Source: Bacteroidales bacterium (lineage in GTDB: Bacteria > Bacteroidota > Bacteroidia > Bacteroidales > P3). From it: a stretch of DNA of 13,327 nucleotides. The notes under the pieces were generated by a model, which saw nothing but the letters and a program-made list of their open reading frames with translations, did not search any database and had not been told where the DNA came from. This document shows, piece by piece, positions 1 through 8,004 of the stretch. Positions within the stretch are counted from its first letter, which is position 1, and every line of letters begins with the position of its first letter. Location of the stretch: the NCBI GenBank assembly GCA_017507285.1, contig JAFWBF010000116.1, forward strand, positions 1 through 13,327, given 5' to 3'. Both the position numbers and the translations under genes were made by a program.

Positions 1-19
1 AAACTACGATATTTGTAAG

Positions 20-27
20 TAATTTTG
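20..27 (+). promoter_or_regulatory. Possible -7 promoter box of the RelA/SpoT gene
   Basis: TAATTTTG fits the Bacteroidota -7 consensus TAnnTTTG and lies 37 bp before the start codon at 65. The matching -33 TTTG would fall just outside the left edge, so only half of the promoter can be examined. With six fixed bases in an AT-rich leader, a chance match is possible. Confidence 0.35.
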
Positions 28-64
28 GTGATGAAAACAAGTTTTATTAAAACAAGCAGATACT

Positions 65-2323
65 ATGTATGCAATAGATAAAGAGCAGGAAGAAAGAGAT
101 ATACAAGGTAAATACAGTGAACTTATATCGCTTTGCAAGAAAAAGAATCTTATTACCACGCAGGAAGAAAGCACCATTTACCGTGCATTTTCTATAGCCA
201 AAAATGCCCATGCCAGTATGCGGCGCAGGTCGGGCGAGCCCTTTATTTTCCATCCCCTTAGTGTGGCTATAATAGCTGTAAAGGAGATAGGGCTGGGAGC
301 CACCGGAATAGTATGTGCTTTGCTACACGATGTGGTGGAGGATACCGATACATCGCTTGACGATTTGCGAGTGATATTTGGCGACAGGGTAGCGCGTATT
401 ATAGATGGTTTGACAAAGATAGACAACATCTTCGACACGCAAACAAACTCTATACAGGCCGAAAATTTCAAGAAGATACTTTTGGCCATGGCCGACGATG
501 TTTATGTGATATTTCTTAAGCTCTGCGACCGTTTGCACAACATGCGGACATTGGATTCGATGTCCGAATCAAAAAAGTTGATAATATCGTCCGAAACACA
601 ATACCTCTATATTCCCATAGCACATAGGTTGGGACTTTACAGCATCAAGACAGAGCTGGAAGAGCTGGTGCTGAAGTATACAAACCCGCAAGCATACAAC
701 AGAATAAAAGAGCTGATAGAGTCGACCCAAGGCGACCGCGAAAACTTTATTGACGACTTTAGCCGCTCCATACGCGAGCTCCTCGACAAAAGGGGATATA
801 ACTATGTGCTAAATGGAAGGGTGAAATCCATTTATTCCATCTGGCGAAAGATGGAGAAAAAGCGCATAGACTTTGAAGAGATATACGACATTTTTGCCAT
901 ACGTATAATAATAGATGTTCCGCAAGAGGTGGAAAAAGAAGAGTGCTTTAAGATATATTCGCTTATAACCTCGCTCTATCATCCCAATCCCGAGCGTTTT
1001 CGCGATTGGATAACCGTGCCAAAAGCCAATGGCTACGAATCTATACATACCACGGTGATGACTCCGTCGGGCCGATGGGTGGAGGTGCAAATACGCAGCA
1101 AGCGTATGGATATAATAGCCGAAAGAGGTATGGCAGCACATTTCTTATATAAAGAAGGCTTGTCCAAAGACGATGTGCAAAGCAATGTGGCCGACAACTG
1201 GCTCTCGCAAATAAGAGAAATACTGGAAAACACCGAAAACAATGCCCTCGACTTTGTCGATTACTTCAAGCAAAGTTTGTATACCAAGGAGATATATTTG
1301 TTTACCCCCAAGGGCAAGATGGTAACGCTGCCGGCGGGTTCTACAGTGCTCGACTTCGCTTTTGCCATACATACACAGTTGGGTTTGACCTGTATGGGTG
1401 CCAAAGTAAATGCACAAGTAGTCTCGAACAAGCATGTGCTAAAAAGTGGTGAGCAGGTACAGATAATATCGTCGAGAAGGGTGTCGCCCGAAGAACATTG
1501 GCTGGATATCGTGAAAACACAGAGAGCCAAAGACGAGATAAAGAAATACTTCAGAATACAAAAACGCAAGTTTGAGATTGAGGGCAAAAACAAATTGGGC
1601 AAGATACTGAGCGATTTGAACTACGACCTCTCGGCATCGATACTTGGCGACCTGAGGGTGGCTCTAGGCATACGTACCGATTTGGACCTCTTTTATATGG
1701 TGGCGAAAGATCAGATAGGAGAGAAAGAAATAAGGAGATGTTTTGGCAAAGAGGTTAAGTCCAAAAAGTTGCCATGGCTTATGTTGGCATCGCCCTTCAA
1801 GTACCTCTTCAACCCCCATAGCCAGCAAGGCAAAGAGTCGAACATGGAAACCGATATGACCGAGAAGTTTCAGAAAAATATCGGAAATATATTGCTCGAC
1901 GGCAAATACGAGAATTATGATATAGTGATAGCCGACTGTTGCAAACCTATACAAGGTGATGATGTGGTAGGCTTTATAGAAGGCGACAAAATAGTGGTAC
2001 ATCGGACCACATGCCAGAAGGCTATGGACCTATTGGCTACTCACGAAAACCATGTGGTGAAAGCCAAATGGCGTAAGGGCGAGCCGGTATCATTCCTTAC
2101 GGGTATACAGATGGTGGCAATAGACAGAAAAGGATTGCTACAAGACCTTACAAGAATAATATCGCAAGAGATGGATTTGAACATCCGTGGCATTACGCTC
2201 GAAACAAGCCAGGGAATAGGCAACGGAATAATAATGGTGTATGTCACCGATACCGAAAGTTTAAATGGACTTATAGACAAGATTAGGAACTTGGAGGGCA
2301 TGGAATCGGTAACAAGGATATAA
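65..2323 (+). CDS. RelA/SpoT-family bifunctional (p)ppGpp synthetase/hydrolase
   Basis: This 752-residue protein makes and degrades the alarmone (p)ppGpp, the stringent-response signal, in the cytoplasm. The HD hydrolase domain (about 35-190) keeps its metal and catalytic set: H63 in FHPLSVA, H88-D89 and E92-D93 in HDVVEDT, and D155 in CDRLHN. The synthetase domain (about 245-365) has D275 in YDIFAIR, RFRDWI at 311-316, NGYESIHT at 322-329 and E340 in EVQIRS. The basic RFRD form, in place of the acidic motif of E. coli RelA, is typical of bifunctional enzymes. A TGS domain follows at about 408-470, then a conserved Cys-Cys motif (DCCKPIQGDD, 624-633) and a C-terminal ACT domain (about 679-750). 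All domains are complete and the length is normal for long RSH proteins, so both activities are expected. The ATG at 65 is used because homology begins within the first 40 residues. Whether to call it relA, spoT or rel is a naming choice not settled here. Confidence 0.96.
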   Translation: MYAIDKEQEERDIQGKYSELISLCKKKNLITTQEESTIYRAFSIAKNAHASMRRRSGEPFIFHPLSVAIIAVKEIGLGATGIVCALLHDVVEDTDTSLDDLRVIFGDRVARIIDGLTKIDNIFDTQTNSIQAENFKKILLAMADDVYVIFLKLCDRLHNMRTLDSMSESKKLIISSETQYLYIPIAHRLGLYSIKTELEELVLKYTNPQAYNRIKELIESTQGDRENFIDDFSRSIRELLDKRGYNYVLNGRVKSIYSIWRKMEKKRIDFEEIYDIFAIRIIIDVPQEVEKEECFKIYSLITSLYHPNPERFRDWITVPKANGYESIHTTVMTPSGRWVEVQIRSKRMDIIAERGMAAHFLYKEGLSKDDVQSNVADNWLSQIREILENTENNALDFVDYFKQSLYTKEIYLFTPKGKMVTLPAGSTVLDFAFAIHTQLGLTCMGAKVNAQVVSNKHVLKSGEQVQIISSRRVSPEEHWLDIVKTQRAKDEIKKYFRIQKRKFEIEGKNKLGKILSDLNYDLSASILGDLRVALGIRTDLDLFYMVAKDQIGEKEIRRCFGKEVKSKKLPWLMLASPFKYLFNPHSQQGKESNMETDMTEKFQKNIGNILLDGKYENYDIVIADCCKPIQGDDVVGFIEGDKIVVHRTTCQKAMDLLATHENHVVKAKWRKGEPVSFLTGIQMVAIDRKGLLQDLTRIISQEMDLNIRGITLETSQGIGNGIIMVYVTDTESLNGLIDKIRNLEGMESVTRI

Positions 2324-2366
2324 TAGTATATAACATAAGATTGAGGTGAATTATTGTAGATAGCAG

Positions 2367-2398
2367 ATTGAGAGGCGTGCGGTGGCGCGTCTCTCAAT
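2367..2398 (+). terminator. Strong hairpin after the RelA/SpoT gene, probable terminator
   Basis: Arms ATTGAGAGGCGTG and CGCGTCTCTCAAT pair over 13 bp with two G-U wobbles around a 6-nt loop (CGGTGG). Partial pairing continues outside through CAG/CTG. It sits 43 bp after the stop codon and before the dnaE promoter, where a terminator is expected. There is no U-run after the stem, so it is not a textbook intrinsic terminator. It could instead protect the 3' end of the mRNA. Confidence 0.55.
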
Positions 2399-2444
2399 GC
2401 TGTATATTGTGTATAACTTGAGGAGAAAATTATAATAAAAAAAC

Positions 2445-2475
2445 TTTGCCGATTGGAGAAAAAAATGTAGCTTTG
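2445..2475 (+). promoter_or_regulatory. Bacteroidota-type promoter of dnaE
   Basis: TTTG at 2445-2448, a 19-bp spacer, then TAGCTTTG at 2468-2475 is an exact match to the -33/-7 consensus of the primary sigma factor of Bacteroidota. Transcription would start near 2481-2483, giving a leader of roughly 27 nt to the ATG at 2509. The position rules out the in-frame TTG at 2446 as a start, because it lies inside the -33 box. Confidence 0.75.
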
Positions 2476-2508
2476 CAAAATTATTCTATCAAACAAAAAA
2501 AAGTCATT

Positions 2509-5500
2509 ATGTCTAATTTCACACATTTACACGTACACACCCAATATTCCATATTAGATGGAGCTGCAAATATCAAAGTAATGCTTGAGCGGGTAAAAGA
2601 GCTTGGCATGGACTCGTTGGCCATAACCGATCACGGCAATATGTATGGGGTATTGGAATTTTTTAATACAGCCAAAAAGGTTGGCATCAAGCCAATATTG
2701 GGATGCGAGATGTATGTTGCAGAAGATAGACATAATAAGGTGGGTAACGAAAGCCGAAGCGGATACCACCTAATATTATTGGCCAAGAACGAGAAAGGTT
2801 ACAGCAATCTTATCAAGCTGTGTTCGATGGGTTTCTTGAAAGAGAATTACTACTACACCCCGCGTATAGACAAGGAATTGCTACGCCAATATACCGAAGG
2901 CTTGATATGTTGTTCGGCATGTTTGGGTGGCGAACTGCCTCAGACTATATTAAACAAGGGATTGGATGCCGCTTCCGAAATAGTGGAGGAGTTTAAATCA
3001 ATGTTTGGCGACGACTATTATTTGGAGATGCAGAATCACGGGCATGAGGAGCAGACGATAGTTAATAAATCATTGATAGAGCTATCTAAAAAACATAACG
3101 TAAAACTTATAGCCACAAACGATACACACTTTGTTTATAAGGACGATTATACGGCACATAAAATATTGTTGTGTGTTAATACCGGCAAAAAGTTTGATGA
3201 ATATACGAGTATGGCATATACCGGCGAGGAATATGTCAAGAGCGAAGAGGAAATGTTGGCATTGTTTCCCGAATGCCCGGAAGCTATAAGCAACACACAA
3301 GAGATAGTGGCAAAGATAGAACATTTCGAGTTGGAACGCAGCATAGTATTGCCAAAATTTCCGTTGCCCGAAGGTTTCGACGAAATGCAATACCTTACGC
3401 ATATAACATGGGAGGGAGCCGCCAAACGTTATCCTGAAATGACTGACGAGGTGCGTGAACGTATACAGTTTGAATTGGATACGATTGAAAAAATGGGTTT
3501 TCCCGGATATTTTCTTATCGTGCAAGATTTTATCAATGCGTCGCGTAATGAATTGGGGGTTGTTATAGGTCCGGGACGTGGTTCTGCTGCCGGATCGGTT
3601 ATTGCCTATTGTATAGGTATAACTAATATAGATCCGGTTAAATATAAGTTGCTGTTTGAGCGTTTTTTGAATCCGGAGCGTATAAGTATGCCCGATATTG
3701 ATGTTGATTTTGATGATGAGGGTCGAGAGAAGGCTTTGCAATATGTAATGGATAAATATGGTGCCGACCATGTGGCACAGATTGTAACCTTTGGAGCTAT
3801 GGCTGCTAAGTCGGCAATAAAAGATGTGGCTCGTGTGATGAATTTGGACCTTCAAACATCTAATTATTTGGCAAAACTTGTACCCGAAAAGCCCGGAACA
3901 ACGTTGAAGAAGGCTTTTGAAGAAGTACCCGAGCTCAGAAACCTTAGGGATAATGGTACCGAATTGGAAAAGAAGGTGCTGCAATATGCGGTACAGTTGG
4001 AAGGCTCTATACGAAATACAGGGGTACATGCTTGTGGAGTGATAATTGGCCCTCAGGATATATCAAACTTTGTACCTTTGGCATCGGCAAAGGATTCCGA
4101 TCTTATGGTTACACAATTTGAAGGTAAGCTTATAGAATCGGTGGGTATGTTGAAGATGGACTTCTTGGGGTTGAAGACTCTATCGATAATAAAGACGGCA
4201 TGCGAAAATATTAAGAAGCGACATGGAATAGATCTGGATATGGATAGTATACCACTAGATGATGAACTTACTTACGAGTTATATCAAAAAGGAGCGACGA
4301 TAGGTACATTCCAATTTGAATCAGAAGGTATGCAAGCTCATTTGCGCGATCTTAAACCTACAAGATTTGAGGATCTTATAGCCATGAATGCATTGTATCG
4401 GCCGGGTCCTATGCAATACATACCTCAGTTTATTGCCCGAAAACAGGGAAGGGAAAAGATAGAGTATGACATACCTATGATGAGCGAATACCTTGATGAG
4501 ACATACGGAATAACCGTGTATCAAGAGCAGGTGATGTTGCTTTCCCAGTCTATGGCCGGATTTACCAAGGGACAAGCCGATGGTTTGCGTAAGGCTATGG
4601 GTAAGAAATTGAAAGATAAGATGGCCGAACTGAAAGTAAAGTTTATAGAGGGATGTAGAAAAAACAATTTGCCCGATGATAAGGTGGAGAAAGTGTGGGG
4701 CGATTGGGAAAAGTTTGCCGAATATGCTTTCAACAAATCGCATGCAACTTGTTACTCATTTGTCGCATACCAAACGGGGTATCTTAAGGCTCACTATCCG
4801 GCAGAGTATATGTCGGCAGTGCTTACCCACAACATTAGCGATATAAAGAAGATTACTTTTTTTATAGAAGAATGTAAACGCCTAAAGATACCGGTGTTGG
4901 GACCTGATGTAAACGAGAGTGATATACACTTTATGGTTAACGACAAAGGTGAGATACGTTTTGGTTTGGGTGCAATAAAAGGTATGGGCGAAAATGCTGC
5001 AGCCGAGCTTATAACCGAACGAGAAACTAACGGTAGATTTAAAAACATATTCGACTTTTTTGAAAGAATAAATCTAAAAACAATAAATAGTAAGAACTTA
5101 GAGTCGCTAGCAAAGTCGGGGTCTTTTGATGCTTTCGAAGGAATACATCGTGCACAGTATTTTCAAAAGAAAGGCGATGATTCGCCAAACTTGATAGGTA
5201 GACTTATAAAATGGATAAATAATAAAAACTTTGGTGATGCTGCCCAAGTGTCATTGTTTGATACCTGTGAGAATTTGAAACAGGAAGAATACCCCGTTAT
5301 ACCCGATGCCGAACCATGGTCCAACAACGAACAATCGGAATACGAAAAAGAGGTGATAGGTTTTTATGTGTCCGGCCATCCACTTGATGACTATAAGATG
5401 GAAATTAAATACTTTACCAATACCAAGGTGTCGGAATTAAACAATCTACAAGAGTTGCAAAACAGAAAGGAGCTTGCTTTTGCAGGAATAATCAGAGACG

Positions 5501-5982
5501 TTGTCAAAGCACAAACAAAGAAGGGAAAACCATACGGAAAGTTTACGATAGAGGATATGGATGGAACATATACTATCACATTGTTTTCCGAAGACTATGC
5601 CAAGGTAAAGGATCACATGGAGGTGGGCTTCTTTGTTTATTGTAGAGCTATATTGAGAGAGAAACAATGGGCAAATGAGAATGGACAAAGAGATATAGAA
5701 CTGAAGCTGAATGAAGTTATAATGCTTGATGAGGTGCTGGGTAGGTATGCCAAAGGTATAGTCTTTTCTATTAGAGTCGAAGATATTGACGAAGAGTTTT
5801 GTCAGACAATTGAAGCTATGGTAAATAAGCATAAGGGCAATACTTCGATAACACTGGTAGTGGAAGATACTGCAAAGGATTTGTCGTTGCGGATGATGGC
5901 CGAAAAGAAGGTGGATATAAGAACTATGCTACAAGAGTTGAAAAAGATAGAGAAAATAAGAAAAATAGAAATAGAGAAATAA
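2509..5982 (+). CDS. dnaE: DNA polymerase III subunit alpha
   Basis: This is the replicative polymerase catalytic subunit, 1157 residues, close to the 1160 of E. coli DnaE. The N-terminal PHP domain shows an apparently full metal-ligand set (H8, H10, D41, H42, E67, H87, C138, D205, H207); E. coli has lost several of these. The polymerase core has the catalytic aspartates D398 and D400 in PDIDVDF, the third at D551 in MDFLGLKT, and the conserved NALYRPGP (627-634) and LDETYGI (662-668). Helix-hairpin-helix elements lie near 819-875. QVSLF at 913-917 fits an internal beta-clamp-binding motif, and an OB fold spans about 989-1050. The start is the ATG at 2509, which begins the canonical MSNFTHLHVH and lies just after a consensus promoter; an upstream in-frame TTG would add 21 unconserved residues. 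A GSCFA gene begins 7 bp after the stop and is probably cotranscribed. Confidence 0.98.
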   Translation: MSNFTHLHVHTQYSILDGAANIKVMLERVKELGMDSLAITDHGNMYGVLEFFNTAKKVGIKPILGCEMYVAEDRHNKVGNESRSGYHLILLAKNEKGYSNLIKLCSMGFLKENYYYTPRIDKELLRQYTEGLICCSACLGGELPQTILNKGLDAASEIVEEFKSMFGDDYYLEMQNHGHEEQTIVNKSLIELSKKHNVKLIATNDTHFVYKDDYTAHKILLCVNTGKKFDEYTSMAYTGEEYVKSEEEMLALFPECPEAISNTQEIVAKIEHFELERSIVLPKFPLPEGFDEMQYLTHITWEGAAKRYPEMTDEVRERIQFELDTIEKMGFPGYFLIVQDFINASRNELGVVIGPGRGSAAGSVIAYCIGITNIDPVKYKLLFERFLNPERISMPDIDVDFDDEGREKALQYVMDKYGADHVAQIVTFGAMAAKSAIKDVARVMNLDLQTSNYLAKLVPEKPGTTLKKAFEEVPELRNLRDNGTELEKKVLQYAVQLEGSIRNTGVHACGVIIGPQDISNFVPLASAKDSDLMVTQFEGKLIESVGMLKMDFLGLKTLSIIKTACENIKKRHGIDLDMDSIPLDDELTYELYQKGATIGTFQFESEGMQAHLRDLKPTRFEDLIAMNALYRPGPMQYIPQFIARKQGREKIEYDIPMMSEYLDETYGITVYQEQVMLLSQSMAGFTKGQADGLRKAMGKKLKDKMAELKVKFIEGCRKNNLPDDKVEKVWGDWEKFAEYAFNKSHATCYSFVAYQTGYLKAHYPAEYMSAVLTHNISDIKKITFFIEECKRLKIPVLGPDVNESDIHFMVNDKGEIRFGLGAIKGMGENAAAELITERETNGRFKNIFDFFERINLKTINSKNLESLAKSGSFDAFEGIHRAQYFQKKGDDSPNLIGRLIKWINNKNFGDAAQVSLFDTCENLKQEEYPVIPDAEPWSNNEQSEYEKEVIGFYVSGHPLDDYKMEIKYFTNTKVSELNNLQELQNRKELAFAGIIRDVVKAQTKKGKPYGKFTIEDMDGTYTITLFSEDYAKVKDHMEVGFFVYCRAILREKQWANENGQRDIELKLNEVIMLDEVLGRYAKGIVFSIRVEDIDEEFCQTIEAMVNKHKGNTSITLVVEDTAKDLSLRMMAEKKVDIRTMLQELKKIEKIRKIEIEK

Positions 5983-5989
5983 GGTATCA

Positions 5990-6952
5990 ATGAAACTACA
6001 AACTACAGTTATACCTAGGAAAGATGAAATAGCTCTATCTCATAGCAATAAAGTTTTGCTTGTAGGTTCGTGCTTTACCGATTCGATAGGTGAAAAGTTG
6101 GACTATTTTGGATTCCGATGTATGAGAAATCCATTTGGAATATTGTATAATCCGTTTTCGATAGCTCAATGTTTGGAGTATTGTATTGTTAATAGAAAAA
6201 TGTCGGATGATGATATTGTTTTCAATAACCATCTTTGGCATTCGTGGTATCATCATAGCAAGTTTTCCGATGTTTCGAAAGAGAAATGTGTGGAAAACTG
6301 TAACATTAAGATTGAAGAAGCCCATCTATTTCTGAAAGATGTAGACTATATCTTTATCACATGGGGTACTGCTCTCATATATACCTTGATAGAGCAGGGT
6401 ATAGTGGTGGGCAATTGTCATAAAATACCGGGTACATATTTCGACAGACGGCTACTGATGGTCGAAGAAATTGCGAAACGCTATATGGCTTTGGAGCAAA
6501 AGTTACTTGCCTACAACCCAAAGGCTGAGATACTACTTACAGTAAGTCCTATACGACATTGGAAGGAGGGCTACAGAGAAAACCAGTTGAGCAAATCGGT
6601 ATTGCATCTGGCAGTGGATAAATTGCAAAGCCAATCGGCCATGTACCACTATTTCCCCTCGTATGAAATAGTGATGGATGAACTGCGAGACTACCGTTTT
6701 TTCGAAGCCGATATGCTACATCCAAGCGCTGTGGCCATAGAGATAATATGGGAAAAATTCTTGGATGCCTATACCTCCGAAGGTACAAAGAATATCTGTG
6801 CTGTTATGGATAAATATCAAAAGATGAAGCAACATAGGCCGTTTTATCCCGATAGCGATGAGTATAAGGCCCATCAAAGCAAAATGGCACAAATAGAATG
6901 TAGGCTGAAAGAGCTTGTAGGTCAAGACTTTTTATGCAGTGTTGGCAAATGA
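5990..6952 (+). CDS. GSCFA domain-containing protein (SGNH-hydrolase-like)
   Basis: This 320-residue protein has the family signature GSCFTDSIG (26-34) near its N terminus. Further blocks resembling SGNH/GDSL hydrolases follow: ITWGTALIY (123-131), TVSPIRHW (184-191) and an Asp-X-X-His-like end block DMLHPSAV (241-248). The GSCFA family is common in Bacteroidales and proteobacteria, and its biochemical role is not established. By fold it may be an esterase or acyl hydrolase acting on an unknown, possibly cell-envelope, substrate. No signal peptide or membrane segment is visible, so it is probably cytoplasmic. AAGG lies 6 nt before the ATG and the gene starts 7 bp after the dnaE stop with no promoter between, which implies translation from the dnaE transcript. 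Confidence 0.9.
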   Translation: MKLQTTVIPRKDEIALSHSNKVLLVGSCFTDSIGEKLDYFGFRCMRNPFGILYNPFSIAQCLEYCIVNRKMSDDDIVFNNHLWHSWYHHSKFSDVSKEKCVENCNIKIEEAHLFLKDVDYIFITWGTALIYTLIEQGIVVGNCHKIPGTYFDRRLLMVEEIAKRYMALEQKLLAYNPKAEILLTVSPIRHWKEGYRENQLSKSVLHLAVDKLQSQSAMYHYFPSYEIVMDELRDYRFFEADMLHPSAVAIEIIWEKFLDAYTSEGTKNICAVMDKYQKMKQHRPFYPDSDEYKAHQSKMAQIECRLKELVGQDFLCSVGK

Positions 6953-6985
6953 TGCAGTATCTCTAAAACTATTTGTTTACATTGC

Positions 6986-7477
6986 CTATAGGCGATATTT
7001 ATCTGTTGCAATGCAAATATCATTATCTTCATCAAGCATGCAATCGTCGCCAAGGAAATAAATTTTGGCTTCGCGTTGGAGGTTTATAAAGCTGTCCGAA
7101 GTGTGCAGAACATTGCGCATCTCATCTTTGGTATAACATTTTCGGAAATACTCTTTCCATTTTTGGCTTTCTTTCAGTACATGATTTTCACCTTTGTATG
7201 GCGATTTTAGTAGGTATCCTCTGCTGAAATCGGACGCCATGTATGTACATACTTCGGCAAAAAAAGGCTTGTTGCGATGCATTATGTATAGATTTTCGGC
7301 TTCGGTATAGGAAAGTACTTTCTGTGTTTGCTTTATCACTCTATAGCCTGCATTGGAAAAGACTTCGAGTATTATTTGCGAACGATGCAGAAATCCGGGT
7401 TTTATCATCAAAAAAGTATCATAATATTGTGGCACTTGATGTATCCATTGCAAGGAGTTGGTCAATTGGTCTTTCAT
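6986..7477 (-). CDS. Divergent nucleoside-diphosphate-kinase-fold protein
   Basis: The 163-residue product resembles NDPK along most of its length: TFLMIKPG (21-28) for the first strand with the conserved lysine K26, NKPFF (69-73), NVLHTSDS (122-129) with the phosphorylated-histidine equivalent H125, then QREAKIYF (134-141) where NDPKs have a similar Glu-rich helix. However, the segment between KPFF and NVLH is about 6 residues shorter than in human NDPK-A. I see no counterpart of the GTIRGDF loop, nor a clear match to the nucleotide-binding arginine and threonine of the Kpn region. IKPD is also changed to IKPG. It may be an altered kinase or a non-enzymatic relative. It ends in an acidic tail. 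The ATG at 7477 is preferred; an in-frame TTG at 7558 would add 27 residues with no NDPK similarity. No SD or consensus promoter is evident upstream. It converges with the GSCFA gene, 33 bp away. Confidence 0.75.
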   Translation of the reverse strand: MKDQLTNSLQWIHQVPQYYDTFLMIKPGFLHRSQIILEVFSNAGYRVIKQTQKVLSYTEAENLYIMHRNKPFFAEVCTYMASDFSRGYLLKSPYKGENHVLKESQKWKEYFRKCYTKDEMRNVLHTSDSFINLQREAKIYFLGDDCMLDEDNDICIATDKYRL

Positions 7478-7721
7478 TTTATTCAAGGTTTTTAGTTGTT
7501 TATAGAAAAACAGATGAAACTTTGTCTTGTTTGAATGGAAAAGGTTATGTTTAGGCAAATTCTGAAAAAATGCTTTGCTGAATGTTGGCTTTCAAAGTCA
7601 AAAGCACAGAGCATAACAACTTGGTATTAACGTGTAAAATTTAAAAGCACTCCATGCAATAAAATCTCACTTTTCATCATTGCAAAATAACCATTGGATA
7701 GATATTCAGAGAGCATTAGAC
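7478..7721. other. Intergenic, no gene seen
   Basis: This stretch separates the NDPK-like gene from the 22-bp repeat array. I find no plausible protein, tRNA or other RNA gene in it, and no exact TAnnTTTG box on the minus strand that would serve the NDPK-like gene. Part of it (7478-7558) could be coding only if translation starts at the TTG at 7558. Confidence 0.5.
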
Positions 7722-7918
7722 TGTTCTCCCGATAAGAGTTCAATATTCTCCCGATAAGAGTTCAGTGCTCTTTTGATAAGCATTCAATGTTCTTCCGAGA
7801 AGCATGCAGTGTTCTTCCGAGAAGCGTGCACTGTTCTCTCGAGAAGCGTGCACTGTTCTCCAGAGAAGAGTGCACGCTTCTCCGGAGAAGAGTGCACGCT
7901 TCTTTGGGAGAGAATGGG
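7722..7918. repeat. 22-bp tandem array of palindromic units (about nine copies)
   Basis: Units begin at 7722, 7744, 7766, 7788, 7810, 7832, 7854, 7876 and 7898 (last one degenerate), an exact 22-bp period with no insertions. The typical core is TGTTCTCCCGATAAGAGTTC at the left, drifting to TGTTCTCTCGAGAAGCGTGC and then to forms with GAGAAGAGTGCA. Each unit contains a near-palindrome TTCTCNNGAGAA and, in the right half, GTGCAC. The most perfect is CTTCTCCGGAGAAG at 7877-7890; GAGAAG...CTTCTC pairs also form across unit borders (7863-7882, 7885-7904). There are no unique spacers, so this is not a CRISPR. An open frame crosses it only because it lacks stops. Function unknown: candidates are a protein-binding array, a structured RNA leader or trailer, or a variable-number repeat. 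Confidence 0.9.
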
Positions 7919-7981
7919 GTGTTTGAAAATCAATTATTTAAGATTTCAAGAAAAACTTTGTAATATCGGGCTAAATTATCC

Positions 7982-8003
7982 GCAAAACAATTTTTAGAAA
8001 TTG
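7982..8003 (-). terminator. Weak hairpin plus T-run after the phosphoesterase gene
   Basis: On the minus strand CAATTT-CTAA-AAATTG (8003-7988) forms a 6-bp AT-rich stem followed directly by TTTTGC, just after the stop codon at 8005-8007. The position and T-run suit an intrinsic terminator, but the stem is weak. The same 24-nt segment recurs nearly unchanged at 13189-13212, so it may instead be the edge of a dispersed repeat. Confidence 0.4.
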
Positions 8004-8004
8004 C

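Noticed and set aside
3082..4029. Long open frame (315 codons) antisense to dnaE
   Set aside because: It is a shadow of the dnaE coding sequence. The product has no domain signature and dnaE is certain by its conserved motifs.
6981..6996. Hairpin ATTGCC-TATA-GGCGAT between the GSCFA and NDPK-like genes as a bidirectional terminator
   Set aside because: The stem is only 6 bp with one wobble, overlaps the NDPK-like stop codon, and has no T-run on either side; too weak to annotate.
7559..7720. tRNA or small structured RNA in the gap
   Set aside because: No cloverleaf arms, T-loop sequence or stable extended stem could be found by eye.
7722..7918. CRISPR array
   Set aside because: Repeats are contiguous with no spacers, the unit is only 22 bp, and there are no cas genes in the window.
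7773..7997. 74-codon plus-strand open frame across the 22-bp array
   Set aside because: The 22-bp period is not a multiple of 3, so the repeat is read in shifting frames. The product is a Cys/Ser/Arg-rich artefact with no promoter or leader, and the frame continues into the phosphoesterase 3' region.
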